Positions 1 to 9,575 are shown, numbered from the stretch's first letter. The stretch: DNA of 23,301 nucleotides from Ophiocordyceps camponoti-saundersi (nom. inval.) (GCA_003339415.1 PDHQ01000450.1:1-23301), one strand, 5' to 3'. Notes: generated by a model from the sequence alone, not told the origin. Numbers and translations are program-made.

Positions 1-13
1 GGGGGGGGGGGGG
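1..13. repeat. Poly-G run at window edge (poly-C in a GID4 intron)
   Basis: Thirteen G form the left edge. Read on the minus strand they are a poly-C stretch right after the GCTGAC branch-like site of the second GID4 intron, where a pyrimidine tract and acceptor would be expected. An assembly break inside a homopolymer is the simplest reading. Confidence 0.85.
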
Positions 14-813
14 AACGTCAGCAGTGACACGTCAAATCGTGGGGTTGTAGCATCGCGAACCTTGAATACGCAGATAGCCGCAGAGGAAAGATTCGCGCAT
101 GTCGACATGCTTAATCTCGACCTGAACATCATAAACCTGGCGCTCAGACTGCTGTGTGCCATGAAATTTGCTGCCGGGGCGCATATAAGATGACGGCAAA
201 ATGGGGATCTTCTAGAAACTGGTGAGCTGTCGAACAGGCAGTCAGCACGGGGGACATGACATACCCGCATAATGGAGTACGCCGTCCCCGATAGGGTGGG
301 GTGGTATAGGTCATCCCCTACGTCGTGAGGGGGCAAGTCTTCGGACTTCATGGGCGAGGAGACTGAGGTCCCGCCAGGAGAGCGTTGAGAGGCTACCGAT
401 GGGGCGTGGGGAATGGAACCGCCGGGACCAGCCTCGCGGTCTTTGGCCACATCGCTGTCCGGCCCGTTTGGTGCCGGAGAAGTGACTGGCATATCGGCAG
501 GTTGGGGACTAGGGGAATCGGTTGTGGCCCGAGAGGAGGCCTCGGGAGAGGATCGGTGGTTCAGGGTGAGAAGCTCGGGGTCACCAGCGTGTCCGACCCG
601 AGCGGACTGGGATTCAAAGGCCGGTGGCGGCGATGAGCCATCCAGCGATGAGTCGGACTGAACCTCTATGGCATGAGGCTGCGTCGATGCAACGGAATCC
701 GTTTGACGCGGAGGAAGGCGGGGAGTGCGCTGCACTTCGTCGGGGCAGGTCGTGAAGGGAAACGGAGGGGGTGAAGATGGATTAGGCGGTTGGTTCGATG
801 AAGGCGTCGGCAT
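1..813 (-). CDS. GID4: GID4/Vid24-family substrate receptor of the GID E3 ligase, 5' part (partial)
   Basis: Partial gene, cut at the left edge. Exon 1 is 813-265 (183 codons), an intron with GTATGT donor and CTAG acceptor is 264-212 (53 nt, phase 0), and exon 2 is 211-61, ending in CAA G before a GT donor at 60-59. About 233 residues are visible. The first 190 or so are a Pro/Ser-rich, probably disordered leader; then comes the start of the Vid24/GID4 beta-barrel, with GSKFHGTQQSERQVYDV and ESFLCGYLRIQG, hallmarks of the family. The rest of the barrel lies outside. Known role: GID4 binds Pro/N-degrons of gluconeogenic enzymes (FBPase, PEPCK, malate dehydrogenase) and brings them to the cytosolic GID/CTLH ubiquitin ligase after glucose return. 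The ATG at 813 is the first in frame; overlapping upstream out-of-frame ATGs (for example at 1084 and 1052) could act as uORFs. The second intron shows a GCTGAC branch point followed by the C-run that forms the window end. Confidence 0.9.
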   Translation of the reverse strand, partial: MPTPSSNQPPNPSSPPPFPFTTCPDEVQRTPRLPPRQTDSVASTQPHAIEVQSDSSLDGSSPPPAFESQSARVGHAGDPELLTLNHRSSPEASSRATTDSPSPQPADMPVTSPAPNGPDSDVAKDREAGPGGSIPHAPSVASQRSPGGTSVSSPMKSEDLPPHDVGDDLYHPTLSGTAYSIMRVCHVPRADCLFDSSPVSRRSPFCRHLICAPAANFMAHSSLSARFMMFRSRLSMSTCANLSSAAICVFKVRDATTPRFDVSLLTFPPPP

Positions 814-1721
814 CGTCGTGGGAAAAAAAAGAGAAAAGTAACGGCAGGGTTTCGGTCGTACGAGGCTGCCTCGAGAGACCGAGAATGGTCGTCGTTGCAC
901 GGCGGAAGGAGTTGACAAGGCGGCAGAGCGATGACGCTGGGAATGTCCGAGTGGGTGGTGATGATTTCAAGACACCACGCCTTGAATGCTCTTGCGCGAT
1001 GAAGCTGCAGATGGGCGAAGTAATTTGCCGATCCCAGCCTTGAAGACAACAAGACAGATTAAAGCGCAGAGAGACGATGGCCAACGCTGATTGAGGGTGA
1101 CGTAGAATATCACCACCAAGGGTCCTTGTTGAAGGGTGGCGATGTCATGAGCAGAGCAGCTTCGGTCAGGCCGAACGGCGCAAGGGCCCGAGAGCGGCGC
1201 CAGGAAGGGGGGAAGCAGAATGAGAGAGCAAAATTTCTGACGGGCGCGAAGCCCCTGCAAGACAGACGGAGGTCAGCAGAGACGTTGACAGCCGACGTCG
1301 ACTTGCGGCTCGAGGCGGGAAATGATAGGAAAGGCCGTTCGTATGGGATTGGGGGAGAATGGCTTCGCAGGGCTCGTTTGAATTGAGTACGGGGCGACGG
1401 TTAGGACTAAGGACCGCATCACCTCTGCGATTTGGTAGGGGTATTTAGGTAAGCATACCAGTAGCTTGTAGGCTGTAGAGCCTGTAAGTGCCTCTGGAGT
1501 CTAGGCTGTAGGTACCTCATGTTATTAGCCTGCGAGGGATCCCGGATCACTAGCGCCTGGCACTGCTTGTAAGCTTGGAGGGCTGAGGTGGCGCTATCAG
1601 CGGTGCCCTGACAACCGATTGCACTGTCGGTACCTAATATTGGAAATGACGCACCGTGACCTCATTCTAGAGGGTCTTTTTGTCCCTTATTTCTTAGTTT
1701 GCATTCCAGTGACTATGTACC

Positions 1722-1743
1722 TATGTATGTATGTATGTATGTA
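1722..1743. repeat. (ATGT)n microsatellite
   Basis: About five tandem ATGT units in the intergenic region. A reverse-complement ACAT array lies 300 bp downstream. Confidence 0.9.
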
Positions 1744-2034
1744 CGCCGTCGCCCGGTGTCGATGCTGCAATTACGAGCTGCGACTGCATAGGTAATTAGT
1801 TAGGTGGGCAGAAAGGTATAGGTAGAGCCTGGAGGTACATAGGTTAGGAGTTTGCATGGTCATACTTCGTACGGAGTACTTAATTCTACGATGGTTGTCA
1901 TGCTGTCATCTGCAGCTCGCCGAGCCCGGTAGTACTATGAACAACCTTCTGCCTGCCACCCACTCCTCAAACTTCGGCAATGTTTACCACGATCCTTGCT
2001 TTGAAAAGTCGAGTGACAGCTGTATTATATATAC

Positions 2035-2055
2035 CTACATACATACATACATACT
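2035..2055. repeat. (ACAT)n microsatellite
   Basis: Tandem ACAT units, the complement of the array at 1,722. The two could pair as a large imperfect hairpin, but simple repeat slippage explains both. Confidence 0.9.
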
Positions 2056-2261
2056 AATCAAGGTTTAACCTGTGGCCCAAGTCGCATCTATGAACACACT
2101 TCACATTTCGTTGAGAGTTACCCGTAAAACCGAGGCTTATGTATGTATATGCCATGGGCGAGGGGTACCGACGGGGACGGGAGCCTTAGGTCCTATGGGT
2201 AAAGTCGTCGCGCAAGCTCTCGAGTCCCAGACACATGGTGATATTAGCTCTAATCTAGGCA

Positions 2262-2279
2262 CCTACATACATATGTAGG
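2262..2279. repeat. Short inverted repeat CCTACATA-CA-TATGTAGG
   Basis: Perfect 8-bp arms around a 2-nt centre. It lies about 270 bp past the mago stop codon. It could be a protein-binding palindrome or simply derive from the ACAT/ATGT repeats nearby; no terminator-like T run follows. Confidence 0.6.
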
Positions 2280-2550
2280 CACGCCGACTGCGGCAGAGGA
2301 AGTCAGGACATCATCACCAACGACAACGTTCCTCGCCCATGGCCGACTTCCAAGATTTACACGCACACTATCCGTACATACATACGTCGGCTTGCCTTCC
2401 AAGCACTTGGATGTGCGATGTGTCGACGAATACGGCCAAGCCACAATGGCTTCTCCCAAGTGTTCCGGTTCACGCAGGACATAACCAATTCCGAGTAATC
2501 GGCCGGCTTGCTTCTCATCCCTGTAAACTCCGCCACAACTCCTGCGCGGC

Positions 2551-3352
2551 TCAAATGGGCTTGATCTTGAAATGAAGCGCAATCAGGCTGAAAACCAGTG
2601 CCTTGAGGTCCTGCACAAGGTAGTAGAAAACGCGCATGCCTTCGGGATCGGCTGATTCCGTTACATCGACCAGGGAACCGATTTTAGCAGTCTTCTGCGT
2701 CGTTAGCATCGTCTCCTAACTTGGTCCGGGGGAGCTTGACCTCGAAGGAGATGTGGTCGTTACCCATCCGGATCTCGAGTTCTTGTCGTCCGTCCTTGTT
2801 TTTCTGTGGCCACTTGGAATCATCCTCCCTTCCAAAGATTAGCGTTGCACGCATATCCCGGCACGTGAGGTGTCGATTACTTGATGATCTCGCTTGTTTT
2901 GATGATGCGCTTGATCTCGTCCACCAGAACAGAACTGATGCACACTGTTCTGGTTGTCAGCGGCCTCCACGAATTAGCATTGCATAAGTGCGCTCAAGTG
3001 CCCTTACTCTCTTTTCGGATGAGGCTATCGTTGCGGTAATTGGAGTTATTGGCGTATCGCGTCACGGCGCTTCGGCCATCCCCGACGACTCTGAAATCAA
3101 ACTCTGCAGAAAGCAGCGTGAGATGGGACACATTCGATAAGGCCGCGAATGATGGCTCCGAGGCTTTACCTAAGAACTCATGGCCAAATCGGCCCATGTG
3201 CCCGGAGCTATTGCCATGTCATTAGCATCATCCTCCCAAAACTGGCGGTTCTTGGCCCCTTTGTCCAGACAGCCGGCCATCCAGACCCCGCCATCTAGAA
3301 TTGTAGCAGCTCACTAGTATCGGAGGTAGAACGGTTCGTTTGCTGAGGACAT
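2551..3352 (-). CDS. mago: Mago nashi homologue, exon junction complex core subunit
   Basis: Complete gene of six exons: 3352-3315, 3207-3170, 3103-3008, 2944-2881, 2828-2741 and 2691-2551 (465 nt, 154 aa). Introns are 107, 66, 63, 52 and 49 nt, with branch points such as CTCAC, GCTGAC, GCTAAT and GCTAAC. The spliced protein starts [16 protein letters not shown], runs through [40 protein letters not shown] and [16 protein letters not shown], and ends LHFKIKPI: the whole Mago fold at normal family length. Mago pairs with Y14 (RBM8A) and locks eIF4A3 on spliced mRNA upstream of exon junctions, affecting export, localisation and decay. The start is set by homology and the first ATG; the reading frame is kept across all five junctions. 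The last intron has a less usual GTCAAG donor, and acceptor GCAG or GCAGAAG are both possible; the second restores the conserved ETAKIGS. The gene is divergent from SEC26. Confidence 0.95.
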
Positions 3353-3784
3353 GATCGCCGCGAGTCTTTGGATTAGGCGTTTTGGCGTGGCAGTGAATGA
3401 ATGCTCAGATCAGGTCCGAGAAAAAGAAAACGATACCTTCGACTTCGTACCGACCGTCTGTCCCCACTCCTCTCCACACCCTTAATAAGCGAGGCAGCGA
3501 CTTCAAGCTCAGGGTCCACGTGATGCTGGCCCTTGGTGCCACCTGTTTAGAACCCTTACATCCAGCCTGCTCAAAGGGTAGGTAGACGACCTGGCAAGTC
3601 CAGAACTCGGCCAAGGATCTAGTCTTTTGACTACCTTTGCGAGTCCTGAGTCGATCCTCATCGAAACTTCCACCGTCGACGCTCTCACGCCTTCTCACAG
3701 TCTTATCGGCCTCAGGCTGCGGGTCGACTTGAGACCGATTGGCCGCCCCTTCTCGACTCGGCGCTGCGACAACGTCAAGTCGCC
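3353..3784. promoter_or_regulatory. Divergent promoter region between mago and SEC26
   Basis: A 432-bp gap separates the mago ATG (3352, minus) from the SEC26 ATG (3785, plus), so both promoters and 5' UTRs must lie here. C/T-rich stretches near 3,460-3,480 and 3,640-3,720 resemble fungal pyrimidine-rich promoter/UTR sequence. No canonical TATA box stands out. Shared regulation is inference from layout only. Confidence 0.65.
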
Positions 3785-6700
3785 ATGTCTGGCTTCCTCG
3801 AGAATGCCTACAGCCTGGTGCACCAGGACAATGCCGCCGACGTGCCCACCGTCTCTGACCTGCGCATGCAGCTGGAGAAGGGCACCGACGAGGTCAAGGT
3901 CGATACCATGAAGCACATCTTGACCATCATGCTTAATGGAGACCCCATGCCTACCCTGCTCATGCACATAATACGATTCGTCATGCCTTCCAAGCACAAG
4001 CCTCTCAAGAAGCTGCTATACTTTTACTATGAAATCTGCCCGAAGCTCGATGCGAGTGGCAAGCTGAAACAAGAAATGATATTGGTTTGGTAAGTCTGAA
4101 CTTGCTACTTCTTCATGGTCATGGCTGTCTGACTAGACGGACGCATCCAGCAATGGCATTCGCAACGACCTCCAGCACCCCAACGAGTATATCCGCGGAA
4201 ACACGTTGCGATTCCTGTGCAAACTGCGCGAACCCGAGTTAATTGAGCCTCTTCTTTCGTCCGCGCGGGCGTGCCTCGAACATAGACATGCCTACGTGCG
4301 GAAAAATGCCGTCTTTGCCGTGTCTTCCATACACTTGCACTCGCCGTCCCTCATTCCCGACGCCGCCGAGCTGATATCGACCTTCCTCGAGGGAGAAACG
4401 GACGCGACGTGCAAGCGAAACGCTTTCGCGGCATTGGCAAGCATCAATCACGACGCCGCACTTCTATATCTCAGTTCCGTCTTTGACGGCATACCAAACG
4501 CCGCTGAACTTCTGCAGCTGGTCGAGCTCGAGTTCATCCGCAAGGACGCAGTTCAGAATTCGCAGAACAAGGTGGGAAATCATGCTCCTCTTCAATCATG
4601 TCCAATTACTGACGTCACAAGGCTCGCTACTTGAGATTGATCTTTGACCTATTGGAGGCCGGGGCGTCCACGGTGGTGTACGAAGCAGCCTCGTCCTTGA
4701 CGGCATTGACGAACAATCCGGTGGCCGTAAAGGCAGCTGCCGTCAAATTCATCGAGCTGAGCATCAAAGAGGCTGACAACAATGTCAAGCTCATCGTGCT
4801 CGACCGCGTCGATCAGCTGCGCAAGAAGAATGAAGGTATCTTGGACGACCTGACTATGGAGGTTCTCCGAGTTCTGTCCAGCACAGACATCGATGTGCGC
4901 AGGAAAGCCCTCGGCATCGCCCTGGACATGGTCTCCAGCAGAAACGTCGAAGAGGTCGTCTTACTTCTGAAAAAGGAGCTGTCCAAGACGGTGGACCAAG
5001 AGTACGAGAAAAACGCCGAGTATCGGTCCCTTCTCATTCACTCCATCCACCAGTGCGCCATCAAGTTCTCCGAGATTGCTGCGAGCGTCGTGGAACTGCT
5101 GATGGACTTCATCGCCGACTTCAACAACGCATCAGCCGTCGACGTTATCAACTTTGTGAAGGAGGTCGTCGAAAAGTTTCCCAATCTGCGGAAAACCATC
5201 GTCGAGCGACTCGTGTCGACCCTTAGCGAGGTCCGCGCCGGTAAAGTCTATAGAGGAATTATGTGGATCATCGGCGAGTACTCGCTGGAGGAGGTAGATA
5301 TTCGCGATGCGTGGAAGCGCATCCGCGCCAGTCTCGGCGAGATACCAATCCTCGCCTCGGAGCAACGACTGCTCGAGGAGCATGACACCGACAAGGACGA
5401 AGAACAGGTCAATGGAAGCTCGAAGCCGGCGGCACCAAGCGGCTCTCGAAAAGTGCTGGCGGATGGTACGTATGCTACCGAGACGGCTCTCACCAGCCAG
5501 TCGTCCGCCGCCGCCAGGCTGGAAGCCGTCAAGGCCGCCCAGAAGCCACCGCTGCGACAGCTCATTTTGGACGGAGACTATTATCTTGCAGCGGTGCTCT
5601 CGTCGACATTGGTGAAGCTTGTTTTACGGCATTCGGAGGTCTCGGCGGACAAGGCGCGGACCAACGCCCTGCGAGCCGAAGCTATGCTCATCATGATTTC
5701 CATCCTCCGCGTCGGTCAGTCTCAGTTCGTCAAAGCGCCGATAGATGAAGACTCGGTCGATCGTATCATGTCGTGCGTGCGATCTCTGGCAGACTTCAAG
5801 GAGAGAAAGGGCTTGGAAACGGTATGGCTGGACGACACGAGAAAAGCCTTCCGAGCCATGGTTCAGGTGGAAGAGAAGAAAAGGGCGGCCAAGGAGGCAT
5901 ACGAGAAGGCAAAGATGGCTTCTCAGGTCGACGACGTAGTCCAAATTCGGCAGCTGTCCAAGCGAAACGCGACTTCGGACCTGGACGGGATCGAGGTCGA
6001 CCTGGAGAGGGCGACGGGCGGCGAGTCCCCGACGGAAGACCTGTCTTCGAAGCTCAGCCGCGTCGTGCAGCTGACGGGCTTCTCGGATCCCGTCTACGCC
6101 GAGGCGTACGTCAAGGTTCATCAATTCGACATTGTCCTGGACGTTCTTCTGGTGAATCAAACGACGGAGACGCTGCAGAACCTGTCGGTGGAATTCGCGA
6201 CGCTCGGCGATCTCAAGGTGGTGGAGCGACCGACGACACAGAATTTGGGGGCGCACGATTTTCACAACGTCCAGTGCACCATCAAGGTTTCGTCGACGGA
6301 CACTGGCGTCATCTTCGGCAACGTGGTCTACGACGGCGCTCACTCGACAGACACCAACGTGGTCATCTTGAATGACTTGCATGTCGACATTATGGATTAC
6401 ATACAGCCGGCCACCTGCACCGAGACACAGTTCCGAACTATGTGGACCGAATTCGAATGGGAAAATAAGGTCAACATCAACTCCAAGGCCCAGTCGCTTC
6501 GGACGTTCCTGGACCAGCTGAAGGCGTGCACCAACATGAACTGCCTCACGCCTGAGGCCAGCCTGAAGGGAGACTGTCAATTCCTGAGCGCCAACCTGTA
6601 TGCTCGAAGCGTGTTTGGTAAGTTTTCACCTGTCCGGGCCCGTGGGGTGTGACCTACTCTAACCGTGAACGCAGGCGAGGACGCTCTGGCCAACCTGAGC

Positions 6701-6823
6701 CTCGAGAAGGAAGGGGAGGATGGGCCCATCACCGGCTTTGTCCGGATCAGGAGCCGGTCGCAGGGCCTGGCCCTGAGCCTGGGTTCGCTAAAGGGGCTCA
6801 ACAAAATCGGCACGACGGTATAG
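3785..6823 (+). CDS. SEC26: Coatomer beta subunit (beta-COP, Sec26)
   Basis: Complete gene of four exons: 3785-4089, 4151-4571, 4622-6617 and 6675-6823 (2,871 nt, 956 aa, normal for fungal beta-COP). Introns of 61, 50 and 57 nt have GT-AG ends and CTGAC/CTAAC branch points; joins restore conserved runs such as [20 protein letters not shown] and [14 protein letters not shown]. Beta-COP is an adaptin-like subunit of the COPI coat, which drives retrograde Golgi-to-ER and intra-Golgi vesicle traffic after Arf1-GTP recruitment. Residues 1 to about 490 form the HEAT/ARM-like adaptin trunk ([26 protein letters not shown]). A charged, low-complexity linker follows at about 494-520 ([19 protein letters not shown]). 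The rest includes a basic helical stretch near 660-690 and the C-terminal appendage from about 720, with the platform region near 830 ([16 protein letters not shown]). The start ATG gives [15 protein letters not shown], the expected N-terminus. Nothing is broken. Convergent with the UBTD-like gene. Confidence 0.98.
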
Positions 6824-7298
6824 GAGCCTCAGCCCAGTGAGAGGCCACGATGTAGGCATGGAAGGGGTTGAACCGAGGACAGACGAACACGTGCCACGAG
6901 TGCCCGTCAAAAAGATGACGTTGCTCGGGTGTACAGGGCACACAGAAGCAGAGGCGGATTAAGACGGAAGGAGTAGAACTGATGAAAGGAGAGGATGAAG
7001 AAAAAGGAAGACTTCGAAGAGACAGCGCTAGTCAATGAGGTTTTTGCCCCAATGATGGGTGAGCGAGGTGAGGTGGCCCTTCTTTCAGGCTAGTGGCGTG
7101 TGAGTAAACTGTAACGTGAAAACATGACGGCTGCTACATTCGCGTGTCCGGTAAGCGGGGGGGGGGGTATCTTTCAGGGCGTGTGGCACACGGTCGGTTC
7201 CTCGTGCGAAGCAGATGTGGAAGGACAAGGGGGGAAGGTAGTTGTGAGGCTGGACCGGGTAAGATGGAGGATTTGGGGTGAGTGGTGAGGATGGGATA
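6824..7298. other. Convergent 3' region between SEC26 and the UBTD-like gene
   Basis: A 475-bp gap between two stop codons facing each other. It must hold both 3' UTRs and poly(A) sites. It is purine-rich on the plus strand (6,960-7,020) and has a G10 run near 7,157-7,166. I see no gene or RNA in it. Confidence 0.7.
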
Positions 7299-8246
7299 TT
7301 ATCGGGGGAAGACAAAGGCATTAACCATGTGGCCGGTCTGCCAACCCTGGGACTCAAGAGACGAGTTGTCCTTGAGCATCTTGCCCATGTAGGCGAGGCG
7401 AATCTTTTTGTTGGAGGGCAGCTGTGTCAAAACAAGTGCAACGTCAGCGACTGAATGGCGTACAGACATGTAGCAGCGGAGTAAAAGGAATCAAACTTAC
7501 ATCTGCTTCGGATGCGATGCCTGCTGCGATGGCGCGCACAAGGTCGGCCTTGTCGACGGCAACCTCAATATCACGGCCGGTCTCGCTCAGGCGAGCGCGC
7601 AGGAGAATATGTTCGTGCAGATGAACTACGGCCTTGCCCTTATCGGCCCTCGTCCTCTGAGCATCGTCGGCGTCGGAGGAAGAGAGATGAGAGTCGGGGT
7701 CGACGGCGGCGGCGGCGAGGTTGAGGGGATCGGCGACGACCCAGTCGGGAAGCTGATAATAATTGCCGAGGGAGTCATAGACGCCGTTGGCAAGGTCGCC
7801 CGTGGGCAGAGAAATGTCGGCAGCAGAGAGTATGGACTGGGCGGTGGCGAGAGCATCGTGATCGTCATCGTTGGACTCGTGCTGTTGGGCAAGAACCTGG
7901 AGAGCAGCGTGAATAGTCTGCCATATCTGCGGACGGCCGGTGACTCTGGTGTCGAAGAAGTCGGCGCGCTCTAGATCGAGACTGCGACGAGTCCAGCGAC
8001 GGTCTTCATCGGTCCACCGATGTCGACGAAGCGGCTTGTTGATCTGCTGATGGAGGGCCCGATGGCGAGCAGCGGCGGACGAGGGCGCTTCGGGAGGGTT
8101 GATGTGACGCGCAGAGGAGGCGTTGTGACCTCCGGCTGGATAAGGCGAGTTAGGACCGGCCGATCTGGAGGAACAGCAGCCCTGAGAGGATATGCTATCA
8201 GCTTTGAGGGCAGAGTCGGGGGGGAGGGGAGAGAATAACTGACCAT
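7299..8246 (-). CDS. UBTD1/2-like ubiquitin domain-containing protein (DC-UbP family)
   Basis: Complete gene of three exons: 8246-8244 (just the ATG), 8181-7501 and 7421-7299; 807 nt, 268 aa. Introns are 62 nt (GTCAGT donor, GCTGAT branch-like site, CTCTCAG acceptor) and 79 nt (GTAAGT, GCTGACG, GACACAG), all phase 0. The protein opens MGCCSSRSAGPNSPYP, a Gly2 plus Cys3/Cys4 arrangement that in other proteins is N-myristoylated and palmitoylated, suggesting membrane attachment. Residues about 55-145 match the DC-UbP/UBTD2 N-terminal domain (RWTDEDRRWTRRSLDLERAD, FFDTRVTGRPQIWQTIHAAL, LPTGDLANGVYDSLGNYYQL). Residues about 182-268 form a ubiquitin-like domain ending RLAYMGKMLKDNSSL and GWQTGHMVNAFVFPR; there is no C-terminal Gly-Gly, so it should not be conjugated. 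Human UBTD1/2 have the same order and an MGNC start and are linked to E2/ubiquitin handling; the fungal role is inference. The ATG-only first exon is chosen because it directly yields MGCC and no better ATG is in frame. Confidence 0.9.
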
Positions 8247-8332
8247 GATGAATGAACGATGATGATGGGCACGTATGTACGAAGGGTTTTTACCTCAACC
8301 GGCGTAGAGAGAGACGATGGCCATGACGAGAT

Positions 8333-8380
8333 GAGGAGAGAAGAGAAGAGAAGAGAAGAGAAGAGAGAAGAGAGAAGAGA
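8333..8380. repeat. All-purine (AGAAG)n microsatellite
   Basis: 48 consecutive purines, mostly repeats of AGAAG, about 90 bp upstream of the UBTD-like start codon. On that gene's strand it is a CT-rich tract, common in fungal 5' leaders and promoters. Confidence 0.9.
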
Positions 8381-8438
8381 TGGAAAGAGAGTGAGTCGGA
8401 TGTTGGTCGGATCGAGGGACGGTCAGCGGAAGAACCGA

Positions 8439-8463
8439 GGGGGGGGGGGGGGGGGGGGGGGGG
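8439..8463. repeat. Poly-G tract, 25 nt
   Basis: 25 G in a row, separated from the next tract by an 11-nt spacer of A and G. Confidence 0.9.
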
Positions 8464-8471
8464 AAAAGAGG

Positions 8472-8474
<3 letters not shown>

Positions 8475-8541
<67 letters not shown>
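8475..8541. repeat. Poly-G tract, 67 nt
   Basis: 67 uninterrupted G about 230-300 bp upstream of the UBTD-like start codon. Its true length is uncertain because homopolymers this long are error-prone in every sequencing chemistry. Confidence 0.9.
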
Positions 8542-8542
<1 letters not shown>

Positions 8543-8697
8543 GAAAAAGAGAGAGAAGAGCGTGAGAGAGAGGTCGGCTGTGCAAGCTTCCTGTGGGTGG
8601 TAAGTCAGTCCAAGGTGGTTAGGTACCTTGAGGGCGAAAAGGTGGCTGGGAGGTACATCATGTAGGCACATAGTACGAGACACGAGAGTTCGAGAGC

Positions 8698-8727
8698 GGG
8701 GGCGGAGGCGGAGGCGGAGGCGGGGGA
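8698..8727. repeat. (GGCGGA)n minisatellite
   Basis: About four GGCGGA units flanked by G runs, just before the sequence turns AT-rich. Confidence 0.85.
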
Positions 8728-8730
8728 GAA

Positions 8731-8995
8731 AAATAGGCCACTAGTAGCCGTAATAGTCGCACAACAAACACCTGCTTACCTCTATCTAACCTCTAGGTAC
8801 GGGTAGTTCCTAGTTTCCTACTATATACATAGGTACACAGCCATAAAGCTATGTTGAGGGGGTTCACGTGACCAGCCCCGCTAGACCTCGCCCACAGGCA
8901 CATAACCTAGCCTAGCCATCCTAGCCTAGACCTAGCACATATATACTATATATATATAAGTGCACCTACCCGATAGCCTATGCCTACCTTATATC
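8731..8995. other. Transition zone between GC-balanced gene DNA and AT-rich repeat DNA
   Basis: This stretch still contains many CA and TG dinucleotides. It carries TAGGTAC words and clustered CCTAGCC/CCTAGAC units at 8,906-8,935, then a TA run at 8,939-8,958. After about 8,995 CA and TG almost vanish. No coding potential is seen. Confidence 0.7.
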
Positions 8996-9575
8996 ACTAT
9001 AGGTTATAAGCGCCTTCTAATACGCTTCCGCTACGCTAAAGTTTATAATACCTTTATTTTCCTACTTTTAGGCTTATTTAATTAATTCGGCGTACTATAG
9101 TATAATAGAAAATTCTATATATAGATTATAAACGAAGAAAATTATTTTATACTAATTTTAATAGCGAAAAATTTAGATAGCTTTCTTAATCCGGAGGTAT
9201 AATATAAAATAAAAAGAAAAAGTATAAAATATAATAAATAATAAAAAATAATAATATTTTTATTTTTTAATAATATAAAGCTAAAAGGCGCTATAAGCTA
9301 TATTAAGTAATATAAATCTTTTATAGCGGTAGCTTAAATTAATAAAGTAAAGCTATTTATCTTTAATAATAAAGTTTTAACTTAACTTATTAATAAAAAT
9401 AAAGCTATTAAATATAATAATAAAATAAAAATCGCTGCTAGTATTATCTTATAGTTTTTTTCTAGTAAAGCTATTAGTAATATTACCTAGCTTAGCTAAG
9501 ATAAAAATATTATAATATATAATATTTATCTTTTAGCTAAAAAATAAGCTAAAATATTAATAAAAATATAACTTT
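8996..9575. other. AT-rich RIP-mutated DNA, unidentified
   Basis: Low-complexity TA-rich sequence with short GC islands such as GGCGCT and CCGGAGG. No recognisable protein relic on either strand by eye. It ends at the first copy of the 210-bp direct repeat. Confidence 0.5.

Larger units (their letters stand above)
814..2550. promoter_or_regulatory. Intergenic region: GID4 upstream region and mago 3' flank
   Basis: I see no gene here. The first 300 or so bases next to GID4 are pyrimidine-rich on the minus strand and probably include its promoter and 5' UTR. Bases 1,440-1,560 have repeated TGTAGG and TAGGTACCT-like words. ATGT/ACAT microsatellites follow at 1,722 and 2,035, and an 8-bp inverted repeat lies at 2,262-2,279. 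Short open frames on both strands overlap one another and resemble no family I know. No tRNA-like fold was seen. Confidence 0.6.
8247..8730. promoter_or_regulatory. Upstream region of the UBTD-like gene, rich in purine and G tracts
   Basis: This region should contain the promoter and 5' UTR of the minus-strand UBTD-like gene. It is dominated by simple sequence: an all-purine stretch, two poly-G tracts and a GGCGGA array, each listed separately. On the template side of that gene these are poly-C/CT tracts. No other gene is seen. Confidence 0.6.

Noticed and set aside
385..661. Plus-strand open frames of 82-83 codons
   Set aside because: They lie antisense to exon 1 of GID4, whose Pro/Ser-rich frame and downstream Vid24 motifs explain the open sequence.
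2250..2582. Minus-strand 110-codon frame after mago
   Set aside because: It overlaps the last mago exon in another frame and has no family resemblance; the mago frame is conserved to its stop.
5624..6580. 318-codon minus-strand frame inside SEC26
   Set aside because: It is the shadow of the GC-biased SEC26 coding strand; the plus strand is conserved beta-COP throughout.
8259..8683. Glycine-rich or proline-rich frames across the poly-G tracts
   Set aside because: They are translations of homopolymer and purine repeats, not proteins.
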